DNA of 64,000 nt from Pyropia yezoensis (taxonomy: Eukaryota > Rhodophyta > Bangiophyceae > Bangiales > Bangiaceae). The stretch spans positions 14,366,568 to 14,430,567 of the forward strand of contig CM020618.1 in NCBI GenBank assembly GCA_009829735.1, given 5' to 3'. Each line of letters opens with the position of its first letter. Positions within the stretch are counted from its first letter, which is position 1. Made by a program: the position numbers and the translations under genes. Below are positions 20,059 to 29,449 of this stretch, in pieces. The notes under the pieces are model-generated. The model did no database searches, was not told where the DNA came from, and saw nothing but the letters and a program-made list of their open reading frames with translations.

Positions 20059-21909
20059 GGTGGGGTCGCAGAGGGACTGGAGGTCCCTCAAGCCAGCAGG
20101 ACTGGAATTGCGGGCGGGCAACATGCCACCCCGACTCAGTCGGGAGTTCACTCGGGTGACACTTCTGATGTGGGTGGGCCGAAGTCTGGCCACCGTGTGG
20201 TACACTCAACGGGAACGTCCCAAGGGGTGAGGACTGTCCCCGCGGGTTCCACTCGGGTTGGAGCCAACTTTGGCTTGGAGCCGTCGCCAACTAGGCTTTC
20301 GGAGGACGGCGGACCTCCGTTGGTCGGCGATGGGCTTGCGCCCACGCCCCCGGTTGAGAGCCCTGAGGAACGTGGTTACCCCTCAGGTGGACTCCCGGAG
20401 GCGGACCGAGACTCAACTGGAGTCGACAATCCACTCCTCGCGGAAACTGTCCGTCGGGAGGCGACCAATGTGTTGCGGCAGACTTTGCCGGACCTGGTGG
20501 TCACGAAGACGAATACTGGTCTGAATCAGATTGTGGCGAGTTTGCCAGATGGCCTCAATGTCCAGACCGGATTGGGGCTTTCGAGCCCGCAGGCGCAGGG
20601 GGAATCCCCCCTTACGCCTATCTCAGGTCGCCCCGAACAGGGGGCGACACCTGTGACTCCCAACGAGGGAGCCACACCAGTCTCGGTGGGGCGTACGCCC
20701 TTCACGGGGGAGTTTCCCCCGGAAACGCCGGCGGCTACACCAAGCTCGCCGCGCCAGACTACAGGCAAGGGTCAACTTACCCCAGTGCCACAGCAGCTGT
20801 TCCCTCAACGTCAGGTGCCGCACAAGATCCAGGTAGCCAACCCGGTCTACCAGAGGATCTTTGACTGTGGGACCTACGCCCTCCACAACAAGTCGGTGGC
20901 GTATGGTCCTGACCAGGCCCGAGCCATGGGCCGTGCCAAGAAGAATGCACTTCATTCTCTTGGGCACAAAGCGGAGTGGGATGGAACTCCCCCCCTCCGT
21001 GTCTTTGAGTTTCTACGTCGTTTCACAAAAGCCTGTGACGAGAATGCCACAAGTGAAGGCATGGCTTTCTATATGCTACAGGAGTTTACGAAGGGCGACC
21101 TGCGGACAGAACTTATGTCCGTCATGCCCAGCTCCTCAAATGGAGAAGCTGGTGAGGTGACGTCCTATTTGGAGCTCGTCAACTGGTTGTCGAGAGCCAT
21201 GGTTGATGAAGCGGCGTTGGCTTCTCAAGTCGAGGAGTTTACGCAAGCTCACCAGGACGAGGCTGAGGACGAGTTGACCTTTGCGGAACGAGTCCGTAAG
21301 CTCAACAATCTTTGTGGGTTTCTTCATCCACAAGCTGTGGTGAAGAGTCGGTTTGTGGAGGGACTCCATTGGTCAGTCCGGATGGAGACCCGGGAGCATA
21401 ACACTGCCCGGGCGACCCTGGCCGAGTTGGCCAGGTTCGCCTATCGCAGAGGCGAGGCCTACCGCAAGTTGCGGGAGGAACAGCGCCAGGAGCGTCAGGC
21501 CGAGTTGGCCAGGGAACGTGAGGAGGCGCGCCAGGCCAGAGAGTTGAGAGAGGCGCGCCGAATCCGCAAGGAAAGGGTGGTACCTGCCGTGGGAACTTCC
21601 CAGGGTACCTCTTCGTCTTCCCCAGTCGGGAAGACTCCTTCGGGAACTGACAATCGGTGTTGGCACTGCAACTCCGATGGACACTGGGCCTATGATTGCC
21701 CCAAGTTGAGTAAACGCATCCAACAACTTGTTAGGAATGCGAGTAAGAAGTCGGCTACCAACGAAGTACGTTCACGCCGCGAGGGTGGGTCTCGACCGGT
21801 CGTCGCGGTCGCCACACCCTCGGCGGAGGAGGCGGACACGTCGTCCTCGGACTCGTCGTCTTCCCCTTCGCCCTCAGATTCGGACGCCAAGTCGGCGGGA
21901 AACGAATGA
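20032..21909 (+). CDS. gag: Chromovirus B Gag
   Basis: A frame of about 625 codons. It has a long Pro/Thr/Gly-rich N-terminal part, then a capsid-like helical region (RVFEFLRRFTKACDEN...LTFAERVRKLNNLCGFLHP), a charged coiled-coil-like stretch (residues about 480-525, REEQRQERQAELAREREEAR), and a zinc knuckle CWHCNSDGHWAYDC near residue 545. A Ser/Asp-rich tail follows. The frame is open into the LTR on a TTG, and the first in-frame ATG is only at 20926. The true start is therefore unknown: an ATG was lost, or initiation is at a non-AUG codon. Its stop TGA at 21907-21909 overlaps the ATG of the protease frame (ATGA). Confidence 0.8.
   Translation: MNFRGARWAGGVAEGLEVPQASRTGIAGGQHATPTQSGVHSGDTSDVGGPKSGHRVVHSTGTSQGVRTVPAGSTRVGANFGLEPSPTRLSEDGGPPLVGDGLAPTPPVESPEERGYPSGGLPEADRDSTGVDNPLLAETVRREATNVLRQTLPDLVVTKTNTGLNQIVASLPDGLNVQTGLGLSSPQAQGESPLTPISGRPEQGATPVTPNEGATPVSVGRTPFTGEFPPETPAATPSSPRQTTGKGQLTPVPQQLFPQRQVPHKIQVANPVYQRIFDCGTYALHNKSVAYGPDQARAMGRAKKNALHSLGHKAEWDGTPPLRVFEFLRRFTKACDENATSEGMAFYMLQEFTKGDLRTELMSVMPSSSNGEAGEVTSYLELVNWLSRAMVDEAALASQVEEFTQAHQDEAEDELTFAERVRKLNNLCGFLHPQAVVKSRFVEGLHWSVRMETREHNTARATLAELARFAYRRGEAYRKLREEQRQERQAELAREREEARQARELREARRIRKERVVPAVGTSQGTSSSSPVGKTPSGTDNRCWHCNSDGHWAYDCPKLSKRIQQLVRNASKKSATNEVRSRREGGSRPVVAVATPSAEEADTSSSDSSSSPSPSDSDAKSAGNE
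20061..20078 (+). promoter_or_regulatory. Candidate primer-binding site of chromovirus B
   Basis: TGGGGTCGCAGAGGGACT starts two bases after the 5' LTR. It begins with TGG, complementary to a tRNA CCA end. It is not the usual initiator-Met site (TGGTATCAGAGC), and I could not assign the tRNA. Confidence 0.4.
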
Positions 21910-22538
21910 CCGTTGGAGCTGGCCGTCCGAAGCTCACAACGGCAGCCTCCGCCAAGTGGGCCAGGAGGACGAACCAACCGTGCCGGATACTGCGGCGACT
22001 TAAGGGAGTCCGCCCACCTCGGGTAGGACTCCCCAAGAACGTAAACCCACGTCGGGTCATCGCGGTGCTGACGGGTGAGAACTTCCAGGTGGCTGGACGG
22101 GTGCAACTTGCCCCCGGCCGCGCCTGTTTTGCCCGTATCGTACTTGATACCGGGTCAGGAGCCTCCTTGATACGCAAGTCGCTATTACCAAAGGAGATGA
22201 AGCTCAAACGCTGGAGGTCCAAAGCTGACCATCTGATCGATATCAATGGTGGGGTACTTCCCATCGTTGGTGCCGTGACCCTACCAACTAGGTTGGGGAC
22301 CCATGAGGTCGACGTGACCTATGGAGTAGTTGAGAATATATCGGTACCCCTACTTCTGGGTACCCCTTATGTTGTTACACAAGTGCCTTTGATTCGTGGC
22401 CCTGTGTATTGGGTCAAGTTGATGAATGGGGAGACCATCCCCATCCTTGGTAAGGGAAAGTATGTGGCTCATGTGACAGTCTCACAGTCGAAGCCTGTTT
22501 TCCCTGTGAGGGAAGGGTCTACTGCTTCCCTGCGTTGA
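21906..22538 (+). CDS. pro: Chromovirus B aspartic protease
   Basis: A retropepsin with the active site FARIVLDTGSGASLIRKS near residue 80 and the later hydrophobic motif SVPLLLGTPYVV near residue 140. It starts within ATGA at the end of gag, in the -1 phase. Expression would therefore need a -1 frameshift or stop-start reinitiation, if the frame was ever made this way. It ends at TGA 22536-22538, which is in phase with the following RT frame. The TGA may be a mutation in one original pro-pol frame. Confidence 0.75.
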   Translation: MTVGAGRPKLTTAASAKWARRTNQPCRILRRLKGVRPPRVGLPKNVNPRRVIAVLTGENFQVAGRVQLAPGRACFARIVLDTGSGASLIRKSLLPKEMKLKRWRSKADHLIDINGGVLPIVGAVTLPTRLGTHEVDVTYGVVENISVPLLLGTPYVVTQVPLIRGPVYWVKLMNGETIPILGKGKYVAHVTVSQSKPVFPVREGSTASLR

Positions 22539-22553
22539 GCCCGTAAAGTCACG

Positions 22554-25500
22554 TTGCCCCCCAACTCGGTGGCGCACGTTGACGATGTAACTGATTATAC
22601 GGGGAACGGGTTGGTGCACCCTTACCCCCGTCTTGCTCGCAAGCACCAAGTGCATGTTGCCCTTGGCACGATGGACCCCAAAGCCGGAGTCCCGTGGAGG
22701 ATCCAGGTTATGAACCTGAACTCGTCGTCCGAGTACTTCAAGTCGGGAGCCAAGTTCGGCTGTATCGACCAACACGAGGGACCGGTAGTAGCGGTCACCC
22801 TCAATGCGGGCGCGAGTAGCGACCCGAAGTCCGGAAAGGAGAAGCATCAAGCCAAGTCGGCCGCCGCTCCTCGGCCCCATGCAAACATGGAGGGTGTTCC
22901 ACCCAGGTTGAGGGTTCAAGTTGAACGCCTCTTGGACCAATATCATAAGTTGTGGGATGGTCAATTGGGACTCATGAGAGCCACCCAACACCGGATCGAG
23001 TTGAAGCCCGGTGCACCCCCTATACGCCAACAACCGTATAGGGGAGGACCCCGTTCAAGGGCCCTCGTTAAGGAGCAAGTTGCTCGCATGGAGGCCCTCG
23101 ATGTGATCGAGGCCAGCAACGCCGAGTGGGCGAGTCCGGTGGTTATTGTCCCCAAAATTGATGGGACCCCCCGGTTCTGTATCGACTACCGTAAGCTCAA
23201 CGAGAGCACGGTGAAGGACAGTTATCCCCTACCTAGGATGGACGACTGTCTGGACTCTCTGGGGGAGGCAAACGTGTTCTCTACCCTGGACTGTAACGCG
23301 GGATACTAGCCAATTCCCATTGCCCCGGAGGACAGGCATAAAACTACCTTTACCTGTCACTGTGGTACCTACCAGTGCAAGCGCCTACCGTTTGGACTGT
23401 GTAACGCGCCGGCAACTTTCCAGCGCGCTATGGACATGATTCTGGCCGGAGTACGATGGCAGATCTGTCTCGTGTACCTAGACGATATCATTGTGTTCTC
23501 TCCGAAGTCCGGAGGAACACATTGGCCATCTTGGCCAGGTGTTCAAGCTACTTGCTGACGCCGGTGTGTCACTGAAGGCGAGTAAGTGCCACCTCTTCAC
23601 TCAAGAGGTGGAATACTTGGGACATGTTCTCCGTCCGGGGCGCCTCAGTGTCAACGAGAAGAACTTGAGGGCCATCCGTAAGGCCCAGTACCCCCGGACC
23701 CAGACCCAGATGAGAAGCTTCCTCGGGATGTGTAACGTGTACCGACGTTTCACCAAGGGCTTCGCCAAGGTGGCGAAGCAATTGAATGAGCTAGTTAGCT
23801 CAGCTCTACCGAAGAACCTGACTCTCCCAAGTCGGGTGGAGCAGGAATCCTTTGAGACTCTTCGGGACCTTCTGCTGAAGCCCCATTGTAGCAATATGGT
23901 CGGCCGTATTGTGACCCTTATAATAGGGGGGCTACTTCTAATCCGTGACTTTCAATTTGAGAGTCCGTACTGGTCACGGTATCTATAAGTTACGTATGAC
24001 CAGAGGGACTTGCATCTTGGGGTGGAGGGTAGATAGTAGTGTCTCCGAGGGTTTATAACGAGGGGGCCGGCGGCGAATCCACCGCCGGGCAAGGCTGAAC
24101 AACAAACCCCTCCCATTTGGGCTCTCATCTTGGTCCCGTGGCTTGCGCTCCAAGGACAGCAACCTTGGCCTCCCGGTGACGTTCGTGCCGATCCCCCCTG
24201 GCGATTGTTCCCTGAGAGTGGACGTGCAGCGGATACCTATTGTGCTACACCCCTATCCTGGCTATTCCCAGGTTGGGAGGCCACTACATCCTGGATGTGG
24301 ACGCTAGCTACGACCAACTTGGTTGTGTGTTGCTTTAGCAGCAGCCGGACAAGGAGTACTTGCCGGTGGGATACTTTAGTAAGGGGCTGAACTTGGCCGA
24401 GAAGAACTATGGAGTCTCCGAGTTGGAAGGACTCGCAGTGGTGTGGGCGGTGACGTCACTTCGTCACTACCTGGAGGGTGAGAAGTTCCTCATCCGCTGT
24501 GACCACCGCGCGTTGCCGTTCATCTTCAAGACGGATTGTACGAACACTCGTCTCAACCTGTGGAGGGTGCGACTGGCACCCTTCAACTTTGACATTGAAT
24601 ACCGACCTGGCAGGCAACATGCCCTTGCCGACGGCCTCTCTCGGGTACCGACCGAGGGGCTGGACACTAACCCAGTCGATGAGGACATCCCCATCGTGGG
24701 GGTAGTCACGCGCTCGGGTCAGGCGTTGAACCCCGAGGCGCCAGGGAACAAGAAGTACTTGCCCCTGTCCCTGGACGAGGTGGTGAAGGCCCAGGCGGAG
24801 GACCCCTTCTGCAAGTCGCAGAGGGATACACTGGATACAGTGGCGGAGACACGGTTCTTTCTCGGAGACGATGGCCTCCTCATGAGGAGGGGGGTATTCC
24901 AGGGGACCGAACAACTTGTCGTCCCCGCATCTCTCAAGGACAGTATTCTTGAGAGGGAGCACAACGCTCCCACAGGTGGACACCTGGGATCTAGTAAACT
25001 GTACCAGACCCTGAGGACCAGGTACTACTGGCCGTCCATGGTGGTGGACATCTACAGTTGGGTGGCTGCCTGCACAAGTTGTGCACAGAATCGTCTGATG
25101 GAACGGCGGCCTACTACGGCTATGCTATTGTTCCCGGCCAAGGAGCTCTTTGCCTCGTTGGCAATGGACATCCTTGGGCCACTGCCAGTGACTGAGGAGG
25201 GCAACCAGTACCTCCTGGTCATCTGTGACCGCTTCACGAAGCTTACGCAAGCGATCCCACTGGCAGAGATCACGGCCATGTCGGTCGTGTCAGCCTTCCT
25301 AGATCACTGGGTTGCCGCGTATGGCATTCCGGATAGTACACTATCGGACGATGGACCGCAATTTGCGTCTGTACTGTTTCAGGGGGTGCTGGATATGTTG
25401 GGGGGTTGAGGAAAACTATGCCACCCCCTACCACCCACAAACTAATGGGCAGGTGGAGCGCTTCAACAAAACTATTGTTCGGCAGCTGCGCCACTATGTG

Positions 25501-26259
25501 AGTGAGCACGTGAAAACGTGGGACCAATACATTTCTATCCTTACCACTGCCGACAATTCGCAGGTTCACTCATCTACCGGAGAAGTACCCCTCGCTTTTG
25601 TGACTCCCCGTCGCGTGCGGTCTATCGCCGTGCGGCGGCCGCTCCCAACTAGGGAGGATGGTGGCAGTACGCCTACTCCTACTGAGAGTAAGGCGGAGTT
25701 CGCTGCTTGGCTTATAAAGCTCATCCCTAAAGTCAGGGCTGAGATGGACACGGCACAAGAGCGCTACAGGCGTACCTTTGACAAATGGGTGCGCAATGCT
25801 AAGCATGTCCCCGAGCAGGGTGACTGGGTACTGGTACACTCCCACACCCCAACTGGGGGTAAGTTGGTATTCCAGACGAAGGGACCGTACCAGGTCCTTC
25901 GTACTGATGGGCGGCGCTTCACCATCGAAAGTGACGATGGGGTCCGCACAGTGAACGGACAGGGCGTGGTCAAAGTTGCACCACCGCCTGCAGGCGACCC
26001 AGCTTGGGCGCGTGCTTTGGAAGCGTGGCGCCTCCCCTCACTGCCTGCGGCAAAACAGGGCCCGCAGGAGTACGTGTTCGATAAGTTCATCGACCACGGC
26101 TGGGATGAGGACACTGACCGCCTCATGTTGAGGGTGCGTTGGTTCGGCTACAAAGCCAAGGATGATACGTGGGAGTATGTGGAGGACCTTCCCTCTGAGA
26201 GGGTCCGGGCATACTGTGCCAGGAATGAGATAGACCCTAACAGCCCTCCCTCAACGTGA
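22554..26259 (+). pseudogene. pol: Chromovirus B Pol (RT-RNase H-integrase-chromodomain), broken
   Basis: RT begins after a linker shared with element A. TAG at 23307-23309 replaces the Trp of GYWQIP. YLDDIIVFS follows near 23477. A frameshift lies near 23510. A solo LTR interrupts RNase H at 23887-24249. RNase H resumes with ILDVDASYDQLG, and a TAG stands in place of Gln in the LLQQQ motif just after it. Integrase has intact zinc residues (REHNAPTGGH, CTSC) and core residues (AMDILGPLP, LSDDGPQF, NGQVERFN). A second frameshift near 25407 lies between the core Asp and Glu. The C-terminus (QEYVFDKFIDHGWD...KDDTWEYVEDLP...AYCARNEI, near 26065-26230) is a good chromodomain. Confidence 0.88.
23887..24249 (+). 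repeat. Solo LTR nested in chromovirus B RNase H
   Basis: A 363-bp block with inverted ends TGTAG...CTACA. The flanking pentamers are CCCAT and CCCCT, a 5-bp target duplication with one mismatch. Removing block plus one pentamer restores a continuous RNase H reading (KPPILAIPRLGG), matching element A. It contains TATA-like CTTATAATAG and TTTATAACG. The family is unrelated to the LTRs of A and B. Confidence 0.85.
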
Positions 26260-26370
26260 GGGAAGGCCGAGCAACAGTGCCAAGAGAGTGCTTCAAGTCG
26301 AAGTGGTACGCAGAGTGGCTTTTAACTACACCCCTAACCCTCACACTCTCACAACAAAGGCAGCTGCCAA
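26260..26370. other. Spacer between pol and antisense ORF
   Basis: A short noncoding spacer. The sense and antisense frames converge here with about 110 bp between them. Confidence 0.5.
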
Positions 26371-28474
26371 CTAGGCATGCATGCTAAACTCTCCCACTCC
26401 ACGGCCCTCGCCCTCACGTGGAGGCGAGCGGCGAGACCCACGCCGATAACGCTCCCCACCAGTCGGCGGGGCCGGCGGCTCCAAGTCGGAACCGTCGCGC
26501 CCCTCACGGTCGCGCAAGTGGCGACGACCGCGGCTACCCTTCTGCTTGGTCTTGCGCGCAAGTTGGCGACGCAGACTGCGAACTGACTCCGACTCTGACG
26601 GAGTAGAGGACTCCGAGACGGAGTAAGACAACTCGTCTGCCGACACGGAGTGAGAACGCCGCGAGCGTCGGCGACGACGGCGAGGTGGCGAGTATGCCCG
26701 ACTCGCACGACGTTTGCCACGCCCAAGTGGGGCTGGCTGGGGCATCATAGCCCCAATACGAGCCAACTCGGCCGTCATAAACTCCGCCACCGACTCGCAA
26801 CTCGCGGTCGCCACCGCAGTACGAACGCGCTACTCAAGTTGAGGAGTCTCAGAAACTTGAAGGGTTGCGGTCGACGCAGCCAACCAGGAGATGGTGCGCA
26901 CCAACGTGGTGATCATCATCTCCGAAGTCAGAGGCGTGGCTGGTAACACGAACTTGGGGTATACCGTCAGAAGGGTGGCCCCCAAGTTGGGGGACACTGG
27001 GGTGGACGACTCAACGGCCGCGCTAATCGGGATGCCCCCGTGCGGCTGGTAGGGGACAGGAGGAAGTGGAGAGGCACGCCGAGGTGGCGGTGCCCGTGTG
27101 TAACTGCGACCCCTACTCGGGGCCCCCGCAGTGGGCTGAGTCATGTGGTCATCATGCGAAGGCACGGCCATCACCATTGCCTCTTCCGGAAGTGGCGCAG
27201 TGTGGTGATCCACCCCCGGGGCATACGGGTAGTCCCTGATGCCCAGCCCCTCTCGTAGTACCACACGGCCGTCGTGAAGTTCATGAGCGACCCATACGAA
27301 CTGGCGAAGTGCGCCATCGTCCTTGGGCCCCCGAGTGGAGCGGCGCAACTTGTGCTCAATGCTCTCCCAGTTGATAAACTTGTGGAGGCGGAGCATCTCC
27401 TCAAGGAGAGTGAGTTGTCCTGATGAGCACCCCTCAGCAACTAGCTGAGGGGTGAGCTGTTCCAAACCTTGGATACGCCGGAGTGGGAGATGCCAGAGCA
27501 TCCCCTGCCGCTGGACACAGGACACACAGGTCGACATGACCTCGAGGAGCCACTGGGTGGCACACTAGGAGATCTGGGCTAGTTGTCAACATGACAGAGC
27601 CGAAGTGGTCGAGCAACCGTGGCAGCAACGCTGGGAGCCCGTAGGGGACCTCAACTTGAGGCCACCACTCGGGCTTTTTCGGATAGTACTGCTCCTTACT
27701 GGCAGCGGACTGCTGCGGAAACTCAAGTTGAGCCGAGGTCACCAAGTAGGGACCTCGCCGGAACTCCTTCTCCATCCGCACACCAAAGTGATGAGTGTGC
27801 GGATCGGCCTCGTGAAGGTACGGTGGGCGAGTTGCCACCGCGTCCCAAGAAAAGGTCGGCAAGTCGCCGGGACCCGGGATAGTTCCCCCGCGGTCCATCA
27901 TGGCCTTGGCCCGCTGTACGTCTTCGACCTCCTCATCGTCCAGGAAGGCAAACTGGTCCGTCCTGAAGCCGGCAGGAAGCCCGACCCTACAGGGATACTT
28001 CTCCCGTAGGCGGTCCCATACCCGACCCGTCGCTGTGCCAAGTCGGCCACAGCGAAGAACAGTCAACCCCTCCTCATACAGAGGCCAAGCGGGGTAAAAC
28101 CACCGCCCCAAGGCCTCACGCGGGACAGCTTGTCCCGCCTCCGGGGGAGATCCCGCCGTCAACCCAAAGCCGGGTGACGCGGGAGTCCCATCCCCCGGAG
28201 TAACCGCGGAGCCCCCGCCGGAAGTCCCGGCGGGCGCTGCACCGTAGGAGGTGTCCTCCATTCGTTCGTCAAGGGAGTCCGTCTCCACCCCCGGGGTCGC
28301 CATGGCTCTCCCCAAGTTGGGGAGAGACGCCCTGGCTACAGCGGCACGAGACCCGCCTCGAGTTGAGGGGGGCTCGGATCGTGGGTAGATGGGTGGCCTC
28401 CCCAGCGTGGGGCGGCCCAGGGGAAGGTGACGGGGATGTGTTGGTGATCGTGAAGTGAGAACCGGAGAGAGCAA
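26371..28474 (-). pseudogene. Chromovirus B antisense accessory ORF (aORF)
   Basis: Antisense to gag-pol. It starts near the 3' LTR and runs toward pol, in three pieces: 27434-28474 (346 residues), 26830-27537 (235) and 26371-26814 (147). The first junction is a frameshift near 27434-27537. The second is a TAG after SETPQLE, followed by another phase. The first piece holds blocks shared with element A: DDEEVEDVQRAKAMMDR, DAVATRPPYL, YLVTSAQLEF, EQYYPKKPEWW. The last piece is rich in Arg/Ser (PPRRRRRRSRRSHSVS) and would bind nucleic acid or be an RS-like tail. A likely start is MATPGVETDSLDERMED inside the first piece. No known family is recognised. Confidence 0.65.
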
Positions 28475-28628
28475 GCTGCCGAATGGGCAAGCTTGAGGAG
28501 AGGGGCGGTCTACGTGACCGCCTCCACATCCGCGTTACGTACTCGACGGGGGACAGCAAGTCGCGCCCCCAACGCCGAGACGTGCGTTTACGCACCCCCT
28601 CACAGGGCCGACCGGGTCGGTCGACATT

Positions 28629-28641
28629 GAGGAGAGGGGAG
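28629..28641 (+). promoter_or_regulatory. Polypurine tract of chromovirus B
   Basis: GAGGAGAGGGGAG directly abuts the TG of the 3' LTR. It is the plus-strand primer for reverse transcription. Confidence 0.8.
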
Positions 28642-28840
28642 TGTGGCAGTATTGACCCCCAGGTAGGGGGGCAACACGTGCCATGCAAGGGGCGGCAGGC
28701 CACTAGCCTGATCCGTTCCTCCCCTTGCATTTGGGTCCATATTCCCTAAGTTTGGGATGGTTAGCTTAGTAGTAAATCCAACTTGGATTTGAGGGTTTTC
28801 TGCATTTATCGTCTTGAATTTTCGTGTGGCCCGGTGGGCA
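28642..28840 (+). repeat. Chromovirus B 3' LTR (199 bp)
   Basis: Direct repeat of 19860-20058 with 8 substitutions, five of them transitions. Same TG...CA ends. Confidence 0.92.
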
Positions 28841-29110
28841 GGTGCTGGGGTAGGAGATTCTGAGTGGCGAGATTCTGAGGGGACTCTGGGGGGATAAGGG
28901 GAGGGACAGCGGGGCTTGGCCCTGCGTCCCCGTCCCGACCAAGAAACTGTTGGACCACACACCATCCTCTTGCTTGTCCGTGGGGGGTTTGCCCCACAAC
29001 AGGGACAGAGTGTGTGCGACTTGCACTACTTCCGGTTCCCCCGACACGGGAGGCAGCCCTAGCACACCGCCCCAACTTGGGTGCCGTGTGTGCTAGTGGT
29101 TTTTGCCCCA
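28841..29110. other. Spacer between chromovirus B and Harbinger
   Basis: No gene. It has a GAGATTCTGAG doublet near 28853-28880 and a hairpin CTAGCACAC/GTGTGCTAG at 29059-29096 (9-bp arms). It does not continue the CACTA gene that chromovirus B interrupts on the left. It may hold the true left end of the Harbinger element if 29111 is only a recombination point. Confidence 0.5.
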
Positions 29111-29449
29111 CTGCCGACCGCGGTCGTCGCCACCACCATCGTTGGCGCCCACGCGGCCGTTTCTGCGTCCGTCTCGAGCGGCCGCTCCCACGCTGGCCGC
29201 ACCCTCTACCACGGCCACCGTATCCTGCGGCTACTGACGGCAACTGTCGTGCCCGCGCATGCGGCCCCTTCTCTCCTCGCCAAGGACGGGACGTACCCTT
29301 GACAGCTGTTCTTTGCCACCGTGGCCACCGGCCTTCGCTACCACCTGCAGTGTGAGTGTGGCCTCAGCCGAGGCCCCCGCAGCGGAAGCGCCACCCAGTC
29401 GTCGCGACGTCGTGTCGACTTGTCGGGGCCCGGCCGGCCGTGCTGAGAG

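Larger units (their letters stand above)
19860..28840 (+). mobile_element. Ty3 chromovirus B, two LTRs, decayed
   Basis: Two 199-bp LTRs in direct orientation bound gag, protease, RT, RNase H, integrase and chromodomain on plus, and an antisense accessory ORF on minus. A polypurine tract precedes the 3' LTR. The LTRs differ at 8 of 199 sites, so the insertion is not recent. Pol has two nonsense codons, two frameshifts, a further TGA before RT and an inserted solo LTR. The pentamers outside the LTRs (CAATG left, GGTGC right) do not match. The CACTA gene on the left does not continue on the right, so one side has been exchanged or deleted since insertion. Confidence 0.92.

Noticed and set aside
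20032-20125. Gag start inside the 5' LTR of chromovirus B
   Set aside because: The frame opens on TTG within the LTR. No ATG supports it, so the start was left unresolved.
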